A stretch of DNA of 64,000 nucleotides from Pollutimonas sp. M17 (GTDB taxonomy: Bacteria > Pseudomonadota > Gammaproteobacteria > Burkholderiales > Burkholderiaceae_B), in NCBI RefSeq assembly GCF_025836975.1, contig NZ_CP107548.1, forward strand, positions 2,046,001 to 2,110,000, given 5' to 3'. A program made the position numbers and the translations under genes. The stretch's first letter is position 1. The number at the start of each line of letters is the position of its first letter. Shown here piece after piece: positions 18,600-29,524 of this stretch. The notes beneath the pieces were generated by a model. That model saw nothing but the letters and a program-made list of their open reading frames with translations. It did no database searches and had not been told where the DNA came from.

Positions 18600-19571
18600 A
18601 TGAATCCAGGTCATATCAAGAAAAACCTGTTGGCCGCAACCCTGTGCCTGTGCCTGCCGCTGGCGGCGCTTGCACAAGACTATCCCAGCAAATCCATCAC
18701 CTTCGTCGTGCCTTTCGGACCCGGAAGCGCCACCGATCAGCTTGCGCGCGCCATCGGCCAGGGCATCACCGAACAGACGAAACAAGTGGTCGTCATCGAG
18801 AACAAGCCCGGGGCCAGCGCCATGATAGGCGCCAGCGAAGTGGCGCGCGCCGAGCCCGACGGCTACAAGGTCCTGATCACCACCAACACCTCGCAATCGG
18901 CCAATCCGCATCTTTACAAGAAGCTCAATTACGACCCCGTCAAGGATTTCGAACCGGTCACGCTGCTGGGCACCGGCGGGCAGATCATGGTGGTCAACCC
19001 CAAGTCGCCCGCCAAAACCGTGGGCGACTTCATCAAGCTGGCCAGGGAGAACCCCGAAAAACTCAGCTTCGGCAGCGGCAGCTCCAGCAGCCGGGTCGCG
19101 GGCGAACTGTTCCAGCAGATGGCCGACGTAAAGCTTCTGCATGTGCCCTATAAAAGCAATCCCCTGGTCATCACCGACCTGCTGGGCGGACAGATCGACA
19201 TGATGATGGCCGACATGGCCACCGGCCTGCCCCAGGTCAAGGCCGACAAGCTGCGCGCCCTGGGCGTGACCATGGCCCAGCCGTCGGCGCTGGCGCCCAA
19301 CATACCCACGATTGCAAGCGCGGGCGTGCCGGGCTACGAAATGGGCTACTGGTTCGGCGCCTATGTGCCGGCCAACACGCCGTCCGCCGTGGTGTCAACA
19401 TTGCATGATCTGCTGGTCAATGCCACCACGCGCAGCGCCGCCGTCCAGTTCTACGAGCAGACCGGCACCAAGCCCGTGACCTCCACCCCCGCCGAACTGG
19501 CCGATTTCCAGAAAAAGGAAACGGAAAAATGGGGCGCCATCATCAAGAAGGCGGGCATCCAGCCCTCATAA
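18600..19571 (+). CDS. Tripartite tricarboxylate transporter (Bug-type) substrate-binding protein
   Basis: A 323-residue periplasmic binding protein of the Bug/TctC family, greatly expanded in Alcaligenaceae. Signal peptide cleaved after ALA (mature QDYPSKSITFVVPFGPGSATD). Typical segments: VVIENKPGASAMIGASEVARAEPDGYKVLI, VPYKSNPLVITDLLGGQIDMMMADMATGLPQVKADKLRALGVT. The ribosome site is AAGGAGA. No TctA/TctB permease genes adjoin, as is common for Bug genes. The ligand is unknown; it may be the substrate of the AtuA-like pair. Confidence 0.92.
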   Translation: MNPGHIKKNLLAATLCLCLPLAALAQDYPSKSITFVVPFGPGSATDQLARAIGQGITEQTKQVVVIENKPGASAMIGASEVARAEPDGYKVLITTNTSQSANPHLYKKLNYDPVKDFEPVTLLGTGGQIMVVNPKSPAKTVGDFIKLARENPEKLSFGSGSSSSRVAGELFQQMADVKLLHVPYKSNPLVITDLLGGQIDMMMADMATGLPQVKADKLRALGVTMAQPSALAPNIPTIASAGVPGYEMGYWFGAYVPANTPSAVVSTLHDLLVNATTRSAAVQFYEQTGTKPVTSTPAELADFQKKETEKWGAIIKKAGIQPS

Positions 19572-19766
19572 GCCCGCGTGCTCCGGCCCGCCGCCCGCCG
19601 GATCGGCGGGCGGTATCGCCATCCGGGTCAACTCCTGTTACGCCTGCGGACGCGTCCTGGAACCATTGCCCGCTGGAACACCTAATACAATAACGTGCCC
19701 GGGAGCGCAGGCGGCGGATAGTTCGACTGTTTCCATCGCCCCGCCCGCGGATGAACCGGAGAATGT

Positions 19767-20297
19767 ATGGCTGTTCCACCCTTCGACTACGAAGCCGCCT
19801 TGCTGTCCTGCGCGGCCGGCGACCAGAACGCTTTCCAGAGCCTGTATCGGCGCGAAGCGCCGCACATGCTGGCGCTGGGCCTGAAAATGCTCGGCCAGCG
19901 CGCCGGCGCGGAAGATCTGGTGCAAGACGCATTTACCCTGATATGGAAGAACGCGGCCGGCTACGACCCGGCCATGGGCGGCGCACGCGCCTGGATGTAC
20001 AGCATCGCGCGCTACCGCGCCCTGGGCCGCTTGCGCCAGGCCGGCCGCCCGCGCTTTGGCGACGATTCATGGGCCGATGCCCTGCCGGAGAACGCGGCGC
20101 TTGCCAGGGCCGGAACCGACAGCGTGGCCGGCGCGGTGGCATCCATGGACGAGTCGCGCCGCAAACCCCTGCTGATGGCCTTCTACAAGGGTTACAGCTA
20201 CGAGCAGATAGCGGCCCGCCTCGATATCCCGCCTGAACAGGCACGGCGGCATACGCAGGACGCCCTGAAATCCTTGCGGGAGCGGCAGCCGGCATGA
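19767..20297 (+). CDS. ECF-type RNA polymerase sigma factor
   Basis: A 176-residue group 4 sigma factor. Region 2: FQSLYRREAPHMLALGLKMLGQRAGAEDLVQDAFTLIWKNA (read in parts), with core-binding and -10 recognition helices. Region 4: LLMAFYKGYSYEQIAARLDIPPEQARRHTQDALKSLRE, a helix-turn-helix for the -35. GGAG lies just upstream of ATG 19767. The stop overlaps the anti-sigma start (ATGA). GGAAC-type motifs occur upstream (about 19659 and 19676), suggestive of autoregulation but not convincing. Confidence 0.93.
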   Translation: MAVPPFDYEAALLSCAAGDQNAFQSLYRREAPHMLALGLKMLGQRAGAEDLVQDAFTLIWKNAAGYDPAMGGARAWMYSIARYRALGRLRQAGRPRFGDDSWADALPENAALARAGTDSVAGAVASMDESRRKPLLMAFYKGYSYEQIAARLDIPPEQARRHTQDALKSLRERQPA

Positions 20298-21427
20298 CAA
20301 GCAAGGACCAAGGCATACTGATCGCCGAATACACGCTGGGCCTGTTGAATCCGCAAGAAATGGCGCAGGCGCATGCCCTGCTGGGCCGGGACGCGGACGC
20401 GGCCGCGCAGGCCCTGGCCTGGGAGCAAGGCTTCCTGGAATTGACCGATTTGCTGGCGCCGGTGGATCCGTCCCCCCTGCTGCTGACCAAGATACAGACC
20501 AGCCTGGGGCATGACACCACGCCGGGGCCTTCCAGCCTTTACCGCAAGCCGGCGCACAACCCGCCCGGCGAATCCCTGGCGCGCGCCCCCGCCCCGGCGG
20601 CGCCCAGGAAAAGGAAAGTCCAGCCCGAGCCCGAACGGGTACGCAGCGAACCCACGCTGTCGGCCGCCCAGGGCCTGCCCGACGCCGGCGCCCCGGGCCC
20701 GGCCGCAACGGCTGCCGCGGCTTCCACGCCATCCCTGCCCTCCGGCGGCCTCTCCCCCGCTGGGGCTCATGCCGGGTCCGGCCCGGCCTCGCCGGCCGGG
20801 AGCACCGCCACGGCTTCCCCTCCCCGCCCCGCTGGGGTCGCCGGCTCCACTGCGCCCAGGGCGGCGGCGGATTCCGCAAGAACCGCGCCCCGTGAAAAAC
20901 GGGCCCGCGGCAATATCTGGATATGGCGCGCCGCCAGCCTGGTTTTCGCCGCCATTGCGCTGGCCCTGGGGCTGATGCCGGCCAAGCCGGTGCCACCGGC
21001 CATCAAGGTCGTCGAAGTGGCGCCCACCCAAGCCGCCATACTGCAGGCGCCGGGCCAAAGCTCAACGCCCGGCTGGGTCGTCACCGTCGACCCGCAGCAG
21101 AATGTGCTGCTGGACCCTCAGGTGCGTAGCGACATCCCCGCCGACGCCTCGGTGCAACTGTGGACGCACAACAGGAATATTCCGCAGCCGCGATCGCTGG
21201 GCCTGATCGACCCCAACAAGCCGGTCACCGTTCCGGCCACCCTGATGGGGGGAGTCAGCCCCGACCAGATTTTCGAGATGACGCTGGAACCGGCCGGAGG
21301 CTCGCCCACGGCGGCGCCAACCGGCCCGGTCCTGTTCATCGGACGCATCGTCACGTTCGGAAAAAAGCGGCCGCCGCCCACGAGCCCGGCGGCGGGTCCG
21401 GCCGTCCAGCCTCCGGCGAATTCCTAG
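20294..21427 (+). CDS. Membrane anti-sigma factor (RskA-like)
   Basis: A 377-residue partner of the preceding ECF sigma factor. The N-terminal ~75 residues form the sigma-binding helical domain (LIAEYTLGLLNPQEMAQAHALLGRDADAAAQALAWEQ). A long Ala/Pro/Gly-rich linker spans about 85-205, a single membrane helix lies at about 209-230 (IWIWRAASLVFAAIALALGLM), and the periplasmic RskA-type domain follows (GWVVTVDPQQNVLLDPQ, VQLWTHNRN, PRSLGLIDPNKPV). The linker is unusually long. No ZAS cysteine/histidine motif is seen. The signal it senses is unknown. Confidence 0.87.
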   Translation: MTSKDQGILIAEYTLGLLNPQEMAQAHALLGRDADAAAQALAWEQGFLELTDLLAPVDPSPLLLTKIQTSLGHDTTPGPSSLYRKPAHNPPGESLARAPAPAAPRKRKVQPEPERVRSEPTLSAAQGLPDAGAPGPAATAAAASTPSLPSGGLSPAGAHAGSGPASPAGSTATASPPRPAGVAGSTAPRAAADSARTAPREKRARGNIWIWRAASLVFAAIALALGLMPAKPVPPAIKVVEVAPTQAAILQAPGQSSTPGWVVTVDPQQNVLLDPQVRSDIPADASVQLWTHNRNIPQPRSLGLIDPNKPVTVPATLMGGVSPDQIFEMTLEPAGGSPTAAPTGPVLFIGRIVTFGKKRPPPTSPAAGPAVQPPANS

Positions 21428-21454
21428 CGCCCGCGGCCCGGGATCACACCAGGC

Positions 21455-22820
<1,366 letters not shown>

Positions 22821-22840
<20 letters not shown>

Positions 22841-23621
22841 GATGAAGGACCTGTAGTTCCTGCTCTGTAAAACCCGCGGCAAGCCGCGCCTCTATGTTGA
22901 AAGGCCCCCGCAGGCGGGGGGCGCGGTATTGCGCCGCCAGCCGTTTGAACTGATCGACGGGATCCAGCCCCTGCCGGGCGCATTCATGACGATACCAGGT
23001 GTTTCCCAAGGCGACGTGGCCGACCTCGTCGCGCAGGATGATATCGATGATGGCCGCGCCTTCGTGGTCGCCCGCCTCGGCAAGCTTGCTTCGCACCAGC
23101 GGCGACGCATCCAGGCCGCGCGCCTCCAGCGTGCGCGGCACCAAGGCGAGCCGCGCCAGCAGGCTGCCGCGCGTGCGCTCGGCCATTTCCCACAGCCCGT
23201 CGTGCGCGGGCATGTCGCCATACGCGTGGCCCAGGGATTCCAGGTGCCGCCGCAACATGCCGAAGTGCAAGGCCTCTTCACGAGCCACCCGCGCCCAACC
23301 GCGGTAAAAGGCATCGGGCATGCCCGGAAACCGCCACAGGATATCCAGCGCGAGGTTGATGGCGTTGAACTCGATATGGGCCAGCGAATGGATCAGGGCG
23401 GCACGCCCCTGAGGCGAATTCATGGAGCGCCGCTTCACCTTCTGTGGAGGCACCAGTTCAGGCCGTCCGGGGCGTCCGGGTATGCCCTGGGGTTCGGGAA
23501 AAAGGGTGTCGGGATCGACCGGAAGATCGGCCGACAGCATGCCGGCGGCGGCCGCCTTCTCGGCCGGCTCATTCAGCAGCAGGGCCGCCAGCGCCCTGGA
23601 ACGCAAGGAATCGGAAGTCAT
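22821..23621 (-). CDS. Ferritin-like DUF455 protein
   Basis: A 266-residue protein of the DUF455 ferritin-like family. The four-helix bundle carries probable di-metal ligands: LAHIEFNAINLALD (E/H), REEALHFGMLRRHLESLG (E-x2-H), and RDEVGHVALGNTWYRHEC (E-x2-H). Function is not established; some relatives are linked to tRNA hydroxylase-like enzymes (MiaE superfamily). The C-terminus (FNIEARLAAGFTEQELQVLHH) overlaps the sdaA start by 20 bases. Confidence 0.85.
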
Positions 23622-23651
23622 GCGGCGATTTTATCGCCACACCCGATGAAT

Positions 23652-24071
23652 CTAAAGCTCTCCCGGCGAACTCCACTGCAGGGAGCCCTGCAAAGAGGTA
23701 ATGGAGTCCAGCGGCGCGGCCTTGCGGAAGTCCGATGGCGACATGCCGACGTGGCCATGAAAGGCATTCGAAAAGTTGGCGGCGCTGGAAAAACCCAGCT
23801 CCAGCGCAATGGCCTGTATGTCCAGCGAGGTCTGCATCAGCAGGCGCTGCGCCCTGCGCATGCGCTCTTCCCGCAGGAACTGGGTGACGGTCAGGCCCAG
23901 CGACTGGCGGAACAGCTGGGATACGCGCTTCTTGCTCACTCCAAGGGCTTGAGCAAGCTCGTCCATATGCGGCGGCTGCGCCAGCCGGGTGGACAAGAAA
24001 TGCTTGGCCTTCAGCATCAGGTGCTGGTCGACGGACTCATCGGTCTCGGGAGTGGGTGGCGCAACAGACAT
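23652..24071 (-). CDS. Short AraC-type DNA-binding protein
   Basis: A 139-residue protein consisting almost only of the double helix-turn-helix AraC domain: LAQALGVSKKRVSQLFRQSLGLTVTQFLREERMRRAQRLLMQTSLDIQAIALELGFSSAANFSNAFHGHVGMSPSDFRKA (in segments). No effector-binding domain is present, like MarA/SoxS. Its targets are unknown. It sits between the DUF455 gene and merR on the same strand. Confidence 0.88.
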   Translation of the reverse strand: MSVAPPTPETDESVDQHLMLKAKHFLSTRLAQPPHMDELAQALGVSKKRVSQLFRQSLGLTVTQFLREERMRRAQRLLMQTSLDIQAIALELGFSSAANFSNAFHGHVGMSPSDFRKAAPLDSITSLQGSLQWSSPGEL

Positions 24072-24214
24072 AAGGGGCAGGCATCAAAAAAACAGGCCTG
24101 AATCGACCCGCATCCAAAATGAGTACCCATTACGGTAAATTCACCGCCCGGATTTGTCCAAGGATTTAGCCCCGCATTAACGATATTTGACGTTGCGAAA
24201 TAAATTGTGGGACT

Positions 24215-24640
24215 TCAGGAGAGTTCGAACTGGCCGTTTTCGCCGGCATCCGCGCCCGTCTTGTCGAGCGCCTCGGCCAGCATGGTGCGAACGGCGCTCA
24301 GGTCGTTGCGCAAGGCCTGCAATTCGGTGCCCGAAAGGCGCACCGCGGCGTCCTGGTCGTGCGGGACATCGTGCAGGTCGCCCAGGCGGTTGCGCGCCCC
24401 GCTGATGGTGAAACCCTGTTCGTAGAGCAGGTCGCGTATGCGGCGGATGAGCAGGACTTCGTGGTGCTGGTAATAGCGCCGGTTGCCGCGGCGCTTCACC
24501 GGCTTGAGCTGCGTGAACTCCTGTTCCCAGTAGCGCAGCACATGGGGCTTGACGCAACACAGATCGCTGACCTCGCCTATGGTGAAGTAGCGCTTGGCGG
24601 GGATGGGAGGCAGTGTGACAGGATTATCGCTAGTGCTCAT
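24215..24640 (-). CDS. MerR-family regulator (ihfA-associated)
   Basis: A 141-residue MerR-type protein. The helix-turn-helix/wing is YFTIGEVSDLCCVKPHVLRYWEQEFTQLKPVKRRGNRRYY and a dimerisation helix follows. It lacks a cysteine metal-binding loop at the C-terminus. The gene after ihfA in many beta- and gammaproteobacteria is this same protein; its target is not established. It starts 36 bases after the ihfA stop. Confidence 0.92.
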   Translation of the reverse strand: MSTSDNPVTLPPIPAKRYFTIGEVSDLCCVKPHVLRYWEQEFTQLKPVKRRGNRRYYQHHEVLLIRRIRDLLYEQGFTISGARNRLGDLHDVPHDQDAAVRLSGTELQALRNDLSAVRTMLAEALDKTGADAGENGQFELS

Positions 24641-24676
24641 GGACGGATTCTATGCCGGTTAAAAGACAAGGTTTTC

Positions 24677-25000
24677 CTATTCTGCAGCGGTGGCCGGCTT
24701 GCCGGCGAATTCGACGACGCTTTTCAGCTTCTGGCTGGCATGGAAGGTGACCACCCGGCGCGCCGCGATGGGAATCACTTCGCCGGTCTTGGGATTGCGT
24801 CCGGGCCGGGGCGGTTTGTCGCGCACCTGGAAATTGCCGAAACCCGACAGCTTGACCTCGACGCCGCGCGCCAGAGAGTCGCGTATCTCTTCGAAAAAGG
24901 TATCGACGATGTCTTTGGCTTCACGCTTGTTCAGGCCGACGCGGTCGAACAGCAATTCGGCGAGTTCGGCCTTGGTCAGAGTGCGATCGGGATTCGTCAT
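24677..25000 (-). CDS. ihfA: Integration host factor subunit alpha
   Basis: A 107-residue DNA-bending HU/IHF protein. I start at ATG 24998-25000 ([15 protein letters not shown]), 11 bases after pheT. The beta-arm motif [23 protein letters not shown] with the intercalating proline is clear, as is [19 protein letters not shown]. Works as a heterodimer with IhfB. Co-transcription after pheT is conserved in proteobacteria. Confidence 0.96.
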   Translation of the reverse strand: MTNPDRTLTKAELAELLFDRVGLNKREAKDIVDTFFEEIRDSLARGVEVKLSGFGNFQVRDKPPRPGRNPKTGEVIPIAARRVVTFHASQKLKSVVEFAGKPATAAE

Positions 25001-25011
25001 GTCTTTACTCC

Positions 25012-27420
25012 TTAAGCGCGCTGGCGCACTCCGTGAGCGCTCACCAGCGCCTCCAGCAAGCGGGCGAGGCATTGTTCCACCGTGGCATCGTCAAGCGTGG
25101 CTTCGCGGTCTTGCAGCCAGAAACGGAAGGCCATGCTCTTCTCCGCGGCTTGCGCCGATTTGTCGCGCCACACATCGAACAGTTTAATGTCCTTGACGAT
25201 GCCAAGAGTAGCATTAGATTGAACCGTTTGCGCAAGTGTAGCCAACAAATCCCCATACGATACATCGGGGCCCGCCCAGACCGCCAGATCGCGTATCACG
25301 ATGGGCTGGCGGGACAGCTCGGCCGGCGCAGGCAGCTGGATCGTGGAAATGGCCGAGACGTCCAGTTCGAAGACCACCGGCGCCTGCGACAGGTCGGATT
25401 GCTGGGCCCAGCGCGGATGAAGCTCGCCCAGCCATCCAATGGCCCGGCCGTCCAGCTCCAGGCGCGCGCTGCGCCCGGGATGCAGCGCCGGATGCCCGGC
25501 CGCCACGCACACCAGCTTGCGGGCCTGCTCGCCCAGCAAGGCTTCCACATCTTTCTTCACGTCGTAGAAGTCCACCTGACGCAGAGGCGTGCCCCATTGC
25601 TCTTCCTGCGCGGGGCCCCAGGCGGCGCCCGCCAGGCGCTGCGGCTGATGCACGCCGGCGACTTCGAGGGGGCCGTCGGCCACCGACGCATCGCGCGAGA
25701 AAACCCGTCCCAGTTCGAAAACACGCACACGGCTCTGCTTGCGGTTGGCATTGTGCACGATATTGGCCAGCAGCCCGCCGATCAGGCTGGAGCGCATCAC
25801 CGCCAGCTGGCTGGCAATGGGATTGAGCAGCCGGATGGGATCGGCGTTGCCGGCCAGGTCGCGCTCCCAGGCTTCCTCGACAAAGGCGAAATTGATGACC
25901 TCCTGGTAGTCCAGGCTGGCCATGCGGGCGCGCAAGGCATGCGGTCCGCGCAGGGTTTCCGGATCGACGCGCATTTTCGCGGGCGCCCGCGGAGGCAGGT
26001 CGGGAATACGTTCGAAGCCGTATACCCGTGCCACCTCTTCGATAAGATCTTCCTCGATGAACAGGTCGAAGCGGTAGGAAGGAGGCGCCACGGTAAAGAC
26101 ATCGTCCTTGACGGTGAACGACAGGCCCAGGCGGGTGAAGATTTCCTCGACCTCCTGGCGCGCCACGGGCACGCCCAGGACCCGGTGGCATCGATCCAGC
26201 CTCATGTCCACGGACTTGCGCTCGGGCAGCTGGACGACCTGATCGTCCAGCGGTCCGGCCTGTCCGCCGCAGATATCAATGATCAGGCGGGTCATGCGTT
26301 CCAGATGCTCGGTGACGGACTGGAAGTCCACGCCCCGCTCGAAACGGTGGCTGGCCTCGGAGCTGAACTTGTAGCGCCGTGCGCGGCCCATGATGGCCTC
26401 CGGCCACCAGAAAGCACCTTCCAGGAAGATGTCGGTGGTGTCCAGGGTGACCGCCGTGGCCTCCCCGCCCATGATGCCGGCCAGGCTTTCGACCACGTCA
26501 CCAGCCACGATGACGCCCACGTCGGGCTCCAGCTGCACGGTCTGGCCGTTCAGCAGTTCCAGCTGTTCGCCGGACTTGGCCCAGCGCACGGTCAGGCCGC
26601 CCTGTATGCGCTTCAGGTCGAACACATGGGTAGGCCGGCCCAGCTCAAGCATGACGTAGTTCGAGATATCGACCAGGGCCGAGATGGGACGCTGGCCCGC
26701 GCGCTCCAGCCGGTCCTTCATCCACGACGGGGTCTGCGCCCTGGCATTCACCCCGCGTATGACACGGCCGGCGAAGCGGCCGCAAAGATCGGGCGCCTCG
26801 ACCTTGACGGCAAGGCGATCTTCCAGCGTGACGGGCACAGGCTCGTACCCGGGCAGGTTCAGCGGGGCGCCGGTCAGCGCCGATACTTCACGGGCCACCC
26901 CCAGGATGGACAGGCAGTCGGCGCGATTGGGCGTGAGCTTGAGCGTGAACAAGGTATCGTCCAGATCAAGTGCCTCGCGCAGCGATGCGCCCACGGGGGC
27001 ATCGCCATCGAGCTCCAGCAAGCCGGCATGGTCTTGCGACAGGCCCAGTTCGCGCGCCGAGCAAAGCATGCCGGCCGACTCGATGCCCCGCATCTTGGCG
27101 GCGCCTATCTTCATGCCGCCGGGCAGTTGAGCGCCGATACGGGCCAGCGGCACCTTCAGCCCCGCCGCCGCATTGGGCGCGCCGCAGACGATCTGCAACA
27201 GGGCGCCCGACCCGTCGTCGACCTGGCAGACGCGCAGTTTGTCGGCATTGGGATGCGCTTCGATTCCGACGATATGCGCCACCACAACGCCGCTGAACGG
27301 AGGCGCGGCCGGCGCAGTCTCTTCGACTTCCAGGCCCGCCATGGTCAGCCGATGCGACAAGGCATCGGTATCCAGGTCGGGATTGACAAACGCGCGTAGC
27401 CAGGACTCGGGAAATTGCAT
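25012..27420 (-). CDS. pheT: Phenylalanyl-tRNA synthetase beta subunit
   Basis: An 802-residue beta chain of the alpha2-beta2 enzyme. N-terminal tRNA-binding EMAP-like domain (about 40-150; [23 protein letters not shown]), B3/B4 editing domain (about 210-385), B5 domain (about 400-475), catalytic-like core ([22 protein letters not shown]) and C-terminal anticodon-binding FDX-ACB domain (about 708-800; [31 protein letters not shown]). Downstream partner of pheS. Confidence 0.97.
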   Translation of the reverse strand: MQFPESWLRAFVNPDLDTDALSHRLTMAGLEVEETAPAAPPFSGVVVAHIVGIEAHPNADKLRVCQVDDGSGALLQIVCGAPNAAAGLKVPLARIGAQLPGGMKIGAAKMRGIESAGMLCSARELGLSQDHAGLLELDGDAPVGASLREALDLDDTLFTLKLTPNRADCLSILGVAREVSALTGAPLNLPGYEPVPVTLEDRLAVKVEAPDLCGRFAGRVIRGVNARAQTPSWMKDRLERAGQRPISALVDISNYVMLELGRPTHVFDLKRIQGGLTVRWAKSGEQLELLNGQTVQLEPDVGVIVAGDVVESLAGIMGGEATAVTLDTTDIFLEGAFWWPEAIMGRARRYKFSSEASHRFERGVDFQSVTEHLERMTRLIIDICGGQAGPLDDQVVQLPERKSVDMRLDRCHRVLGVPVARQEVEEIFTRLGLSFTVKDDVFTVAPPSYRFDLFIEEDLIEEVARVYGFERIPDLPPRAPAKMRVDPETLRGPHALRARMASLDYQEVINFAFVEEAWERDLAGNADPIRLLNPIASQLAVMRSSLIGGLLANIVHNANRKQSRVRVFELGRVFSRDASVADGPLEVAGVHQPQRLAGAAWGPAQEEQWGTPLRQVDFYDVKKDVEALLGEQARKLVCVAAGHPALHPGRSARLELDGRAIGWLGELHPRWAQQSDLSQAPVVFELDVSAISTIQLPAPAELSRQPIVIRDLAVWAGPDVSYGDLLATLAQTVQSNATLGIVKDIKLFDVWRDKSAQAAEKSMAFRFWLQDREATLDDATVEQCLARLLEALVSAHGVRQRA

Positions 27421-27497
27421 AATGTACTCGTCGGATTCGTGTTGCGACTAAGCAGGCCCCCGCCGGTTCCGACGGCGCCCGCGCTTCTAAATAAGGT

Positions 27498-28520
27498 TCA
27501 GCGGTTGAACTGGCGCAGGAAGCGCAAGTCGCCTTCAAAGAACTGGCGCAGATCGTTGACGCCGTAACGCAGCATGGTCAGGCGCTCCAGCCCGGAGCCG
27601 AAGGCGAAGCCGATGTAGCGCTCAGGATCCAGCCCGAAATTGCGCACCACTTCCGGATGCACCTGGCCCGAGCCGGAGATTTCCAGCCAGCGTCCCTGGT
27701 TGGGGCCCGAGGTGAACATCATGTCGATTTCGGCAGACGGCTCGGTGAAGGGGAAGAAGGAGGGGCGGAAACGCACCGACAGGTCGTCGGTTTCAAAAAA
27801 CGCCCGCAGGAAGTCGGTATACACGCCCTTCAGGTCGGCGAAGGAAATGTCTTCGGCGATCCACAGGCCTTCGACCTGGTGGAACATGGGGGAATGAGTG
27901 GCGTCGCTGTCGACGCGATAGGTGCGCCCGGGGGCAATGACCTTGATGGGCGGCTTGTGCATGCGGGCATAGCGCACCTGCATGGGGCTGGTGTGCGTGC
28001 GCAGCAGCAAAGGCAGCCCCTTGTCGTCGTGCATATCGACGTAGAAAGTATCCTGCATGGAACGCGCGGGATGGTTCTCCGGGTTGTTCAGGGCGGTGAA
28101 GTTGGTCCAGTCGTTTTCGATTTCCGGGCCGTCGGCCACATCGAAGCCGATGGAGCGGAAAATGGCCTCGACACGCTGCCAGGTCTGGATGACCGGATGG
28201 ATGCCGCCAAAGGCGCGGCCCCGTCCGGGCAGGCTGACGTCGATGGTCTCGGCGGCCAGGCGCTTGTCCAGTTCCGCCTGCGCCATCTGGGCGCGCCTAT
28301 CGTTCAGCAGGCCTTCGACCTGCTGCTTCAACTGATTGATGCGAGCCCCTTCGGCCTTCTTCTGCTCGGGGTCCAACTGGGCCAGGCCCTTGAGCAAGGC
28401 GGTCAACGCGCCCTGCTTGCCCAGAAATTTCGCCTTGGCGTTTTCAAGTGCCGCGGCGTCGCTGGCCTGGGCAAACTGTTCTTTGGCCTGTGCGAGCAGG
28501 TCGTCAACCGGAGGAGTCAT
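27498..28520 (-). CDS. pheS: Phenylalanyl-tRNA synthetase alpha subunit
   Basis: A 340-residue class II synthetase subunit, starting at ATG 28520 ([16 protein letters not shown]) after GAGG. N-terminal coiled coil (about 1-85), then class II motifs: motif 1 [28 protein letters not shown], motif 2 [13 protein letters not shown] with FHQVEGLWI, and motif 3 [18 protein letters not shown]. The substrate-pocket residues are in the FAFGSG region. A longer frame upstream exists in the intergenic region but the chosen start gives the family length. Confidence 0.96.
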   Translation of the reverse strand: MTPPVDDLLAQAKEQFAQASDAAALENAKAKFLGKQGALTALLKGLAQLDPEQKKAEGARINQLKQQVEGLLNDRRAQMAQAELDKRLAAETIDVSLPGRGRAFGGIHPVIQTWQRVEAIFRSIGFDVADGPEIENDWTNFTALNNPENHPARSMQDTFYVDMHDDKGLPLLLRTHTSPMQVRYARMHKPPIKVIAPGRTYRVDSDATHSPMFHQVEGLWIAEDISFADLKGVYTDFLRAFFETDDLSVRFRPSFFPFTEPSAEIDMMFTSGPNQGRWLEISGSGQVHPEVVRNFGLDPERYIGFAFGSGLERLTMLRYGVNDLRQFFEGDLRFLRQFNR

Positions 28521-28539
28521 AGTGTCGCTTTTCCAAATA

Positions 28540-28567
28540 CAAACGGAGCCCAAAAGAGCCCCGTTTG
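28540..28567 (-). promoter_or_regulatory. Hairpin between rplT and pheS
   Basis: A 12-bp stem with a four-base loop (CAAACGGGGCTC / GGGCTCCGTTTG on the - strand). There is only a weak U-rich tail (TATTTGG), so it may slow or partially stop transcription before pheS. No phenylalanine-rich leader ORF like E. coli pheM is visible in the 70-base gap. Confidence 0.5.
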
Positions 28568-28590
28568 CAGCAGTACAGAATCGGATTCGA

Positions 28591-28950
28591 TCAAGCAGCC
28601 AAAGCGGATTTGGCCTGGGCAACCACGGCTGCGAAGCCGGCTTTATCGTTTACGGCCATGTCGGCCAGTACCTTGCGATCCAGTTCAATCGAGGCTTTCT
28701 TCGTACCGGCGATGAACACGCTGTACGACACACCCAGCTCGCGGCAGGCCGCGTTGATGCGGGTGATCCACAAAGCGCGGAAGGTGCGCTTCTTGTTGCG
28801 GCGATCGCGGTAGGCATATTGCCCCGCCTTCATTACCGCCTGTTTGGCGATACGGAATACATTACCGCGGCGACCGCGATAACCTTTTGCTGCTTTGATA
28901 ACTTTTTTGTGACGGGCACGGGCAGTAACGCCGCGTTTTACGCGTGGCAT
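28591..28950 (-). CDS. rplT: 50S ribosomal protein L20
   Basis: A 119-residue essential large-subunit protein ([31 protein letters not shown] in parts). Binds 23S rRNA early in assembly and, in E. coli and Bacillus, represses its own operon by binding the mRNA leader. It follows rpmI by 16 bases. Confidence 0.98.
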   Translation of the reverse strand: MPRVKRGVTARARHKKVIKAAKGYRGRRGNVFRIAKQAVMKAGQYAYRDRRNKKRTFRALWITRINAACRELGVSYSVFIAGTKKASIELDRKVLADMAVNDKAGFAAVVAQAKSALAA

Positions 28951-28966
28951 GGTAGATCTCCGGTAA

Positions 28967-29164
28967 TCAAGCGAAAGGCATCATTGCCTTGACCGAGGCG
29001 ACGTCTGCGTCGTGCACCGCGGCAGAACCGCGCAGCTGGCGCTTGTTCTTAGTTGTTTTCTTGGTGAGGATGTGGCGCTTGAACGCCTGGCCTCGCTTGA
29101 TAGACCCGCTACCGCGAACCTTAAAGCGCTTCGCAGCGCCTTTCTTGGTTTTCATCTTAGGCAT
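28967..29164 (-). CDS. rpmI: 50S ribosomal protein L35
   Basis: A 65-residue basic ribosomal protein ([20 protein letters not shown] ... [16 protein letters not shown]). Normally it follows infC; here infC is ~14 kb away and rpmI has its own promoter and a ~215-base leader. Confidence 0.98.
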   Translation of the reverse strand: MPKMKTKKGAAKRFKVRGSGSIKRGQAFKRHILTKKTTKNKRQLRGSAAVHDADVASVKAMMPFA

Positions 29165-29387
29165 GATGTAACTCTGTTATTAAATTATGAACGCAGGTGG
29201 CACCCAAGCCAGCCAAAACTCTTGGCTGCACAACACCGGTTGCGCTTGCAAAACCCACTATCCACTTCTGTTTCCATTCCTGGCGGCCCTAAGAGGCATT
29301 TTCATGCGCCCCTTTTATTGGCATCCATTCCTGGCGTAGTCCCATGGCTCCCAGGTGATTTCTCCAAGGAACCAGGAAAAGCCCTTG
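29165..29387 (-). promoter_or_regulatory. Long rpmI-rplT 5' leader with duplicated motif
   Basis: About 215 transcribed bases with no gene before rpmI. The 13-base motif CGCCAGGAATGGA (- strand) occurs twice, at 29324-29336 and 29273-29285, 51 bases apart. L20 is known to autoregulate this operon by binding mRNA structures in other bacteria, so the repeats are candidate L20 sites; that is inference. Confidence 0.5.
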
Positions 29388-29417
29388 ATTATATGATGAA
29401 TTCCCCACATTTGTCTA
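29388..29417 (-). promoter_or_regulatory. Promoter of rpmI-rplT-pheST-ihfA
   Basis: On the - strand: -35 TAGACA (29412-29417), 18-base spacer, perfect -10 TATAAT (29388-29393). It supplies the operon that has lost the usual read-through from thrS-infC. Confidence 0.75.
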
Positions 29418-29446
29418 ACACGGCCAACGCATGCCGGCACGAAGGG

Positions 29447-29482
29447 CGACAGCCGCCCGGCCCGGCCGCCGGGCGGCTGTCG
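29447..29482 (-). terminator. Strong hairpin downstream of the TorF-like porin gene
   Basis: Perfect 15-bp GC-rich stem (arms 29447-29461 and 29468-29482, CGACAGCCGCCCGGC type) with a six-base loop, between the porin stop and the rpmI promoter. It lacks a T run but should separate the two transcription units. Confidence 0.6.
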
Positions 29483-29524
29483 TCCGAAGAAGGCGGCGCC
29501 CCGCCGCCCGGTGCGCGCCCCTTC

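Noticed and set aside
25033-27399. A long open frame (~790 codons) on the + strand opposite pheT.
   Set aside because: High-GC antisense shadow of pheT: composition is repetitive His/Gln/Arg/Gly, no motif, no ribosome site.
28521-28590. A pheM-like leader peptide before pheS.
   Set aside because: The 70-base gap has a hairpin but no short ORF with phenylalanine codons.
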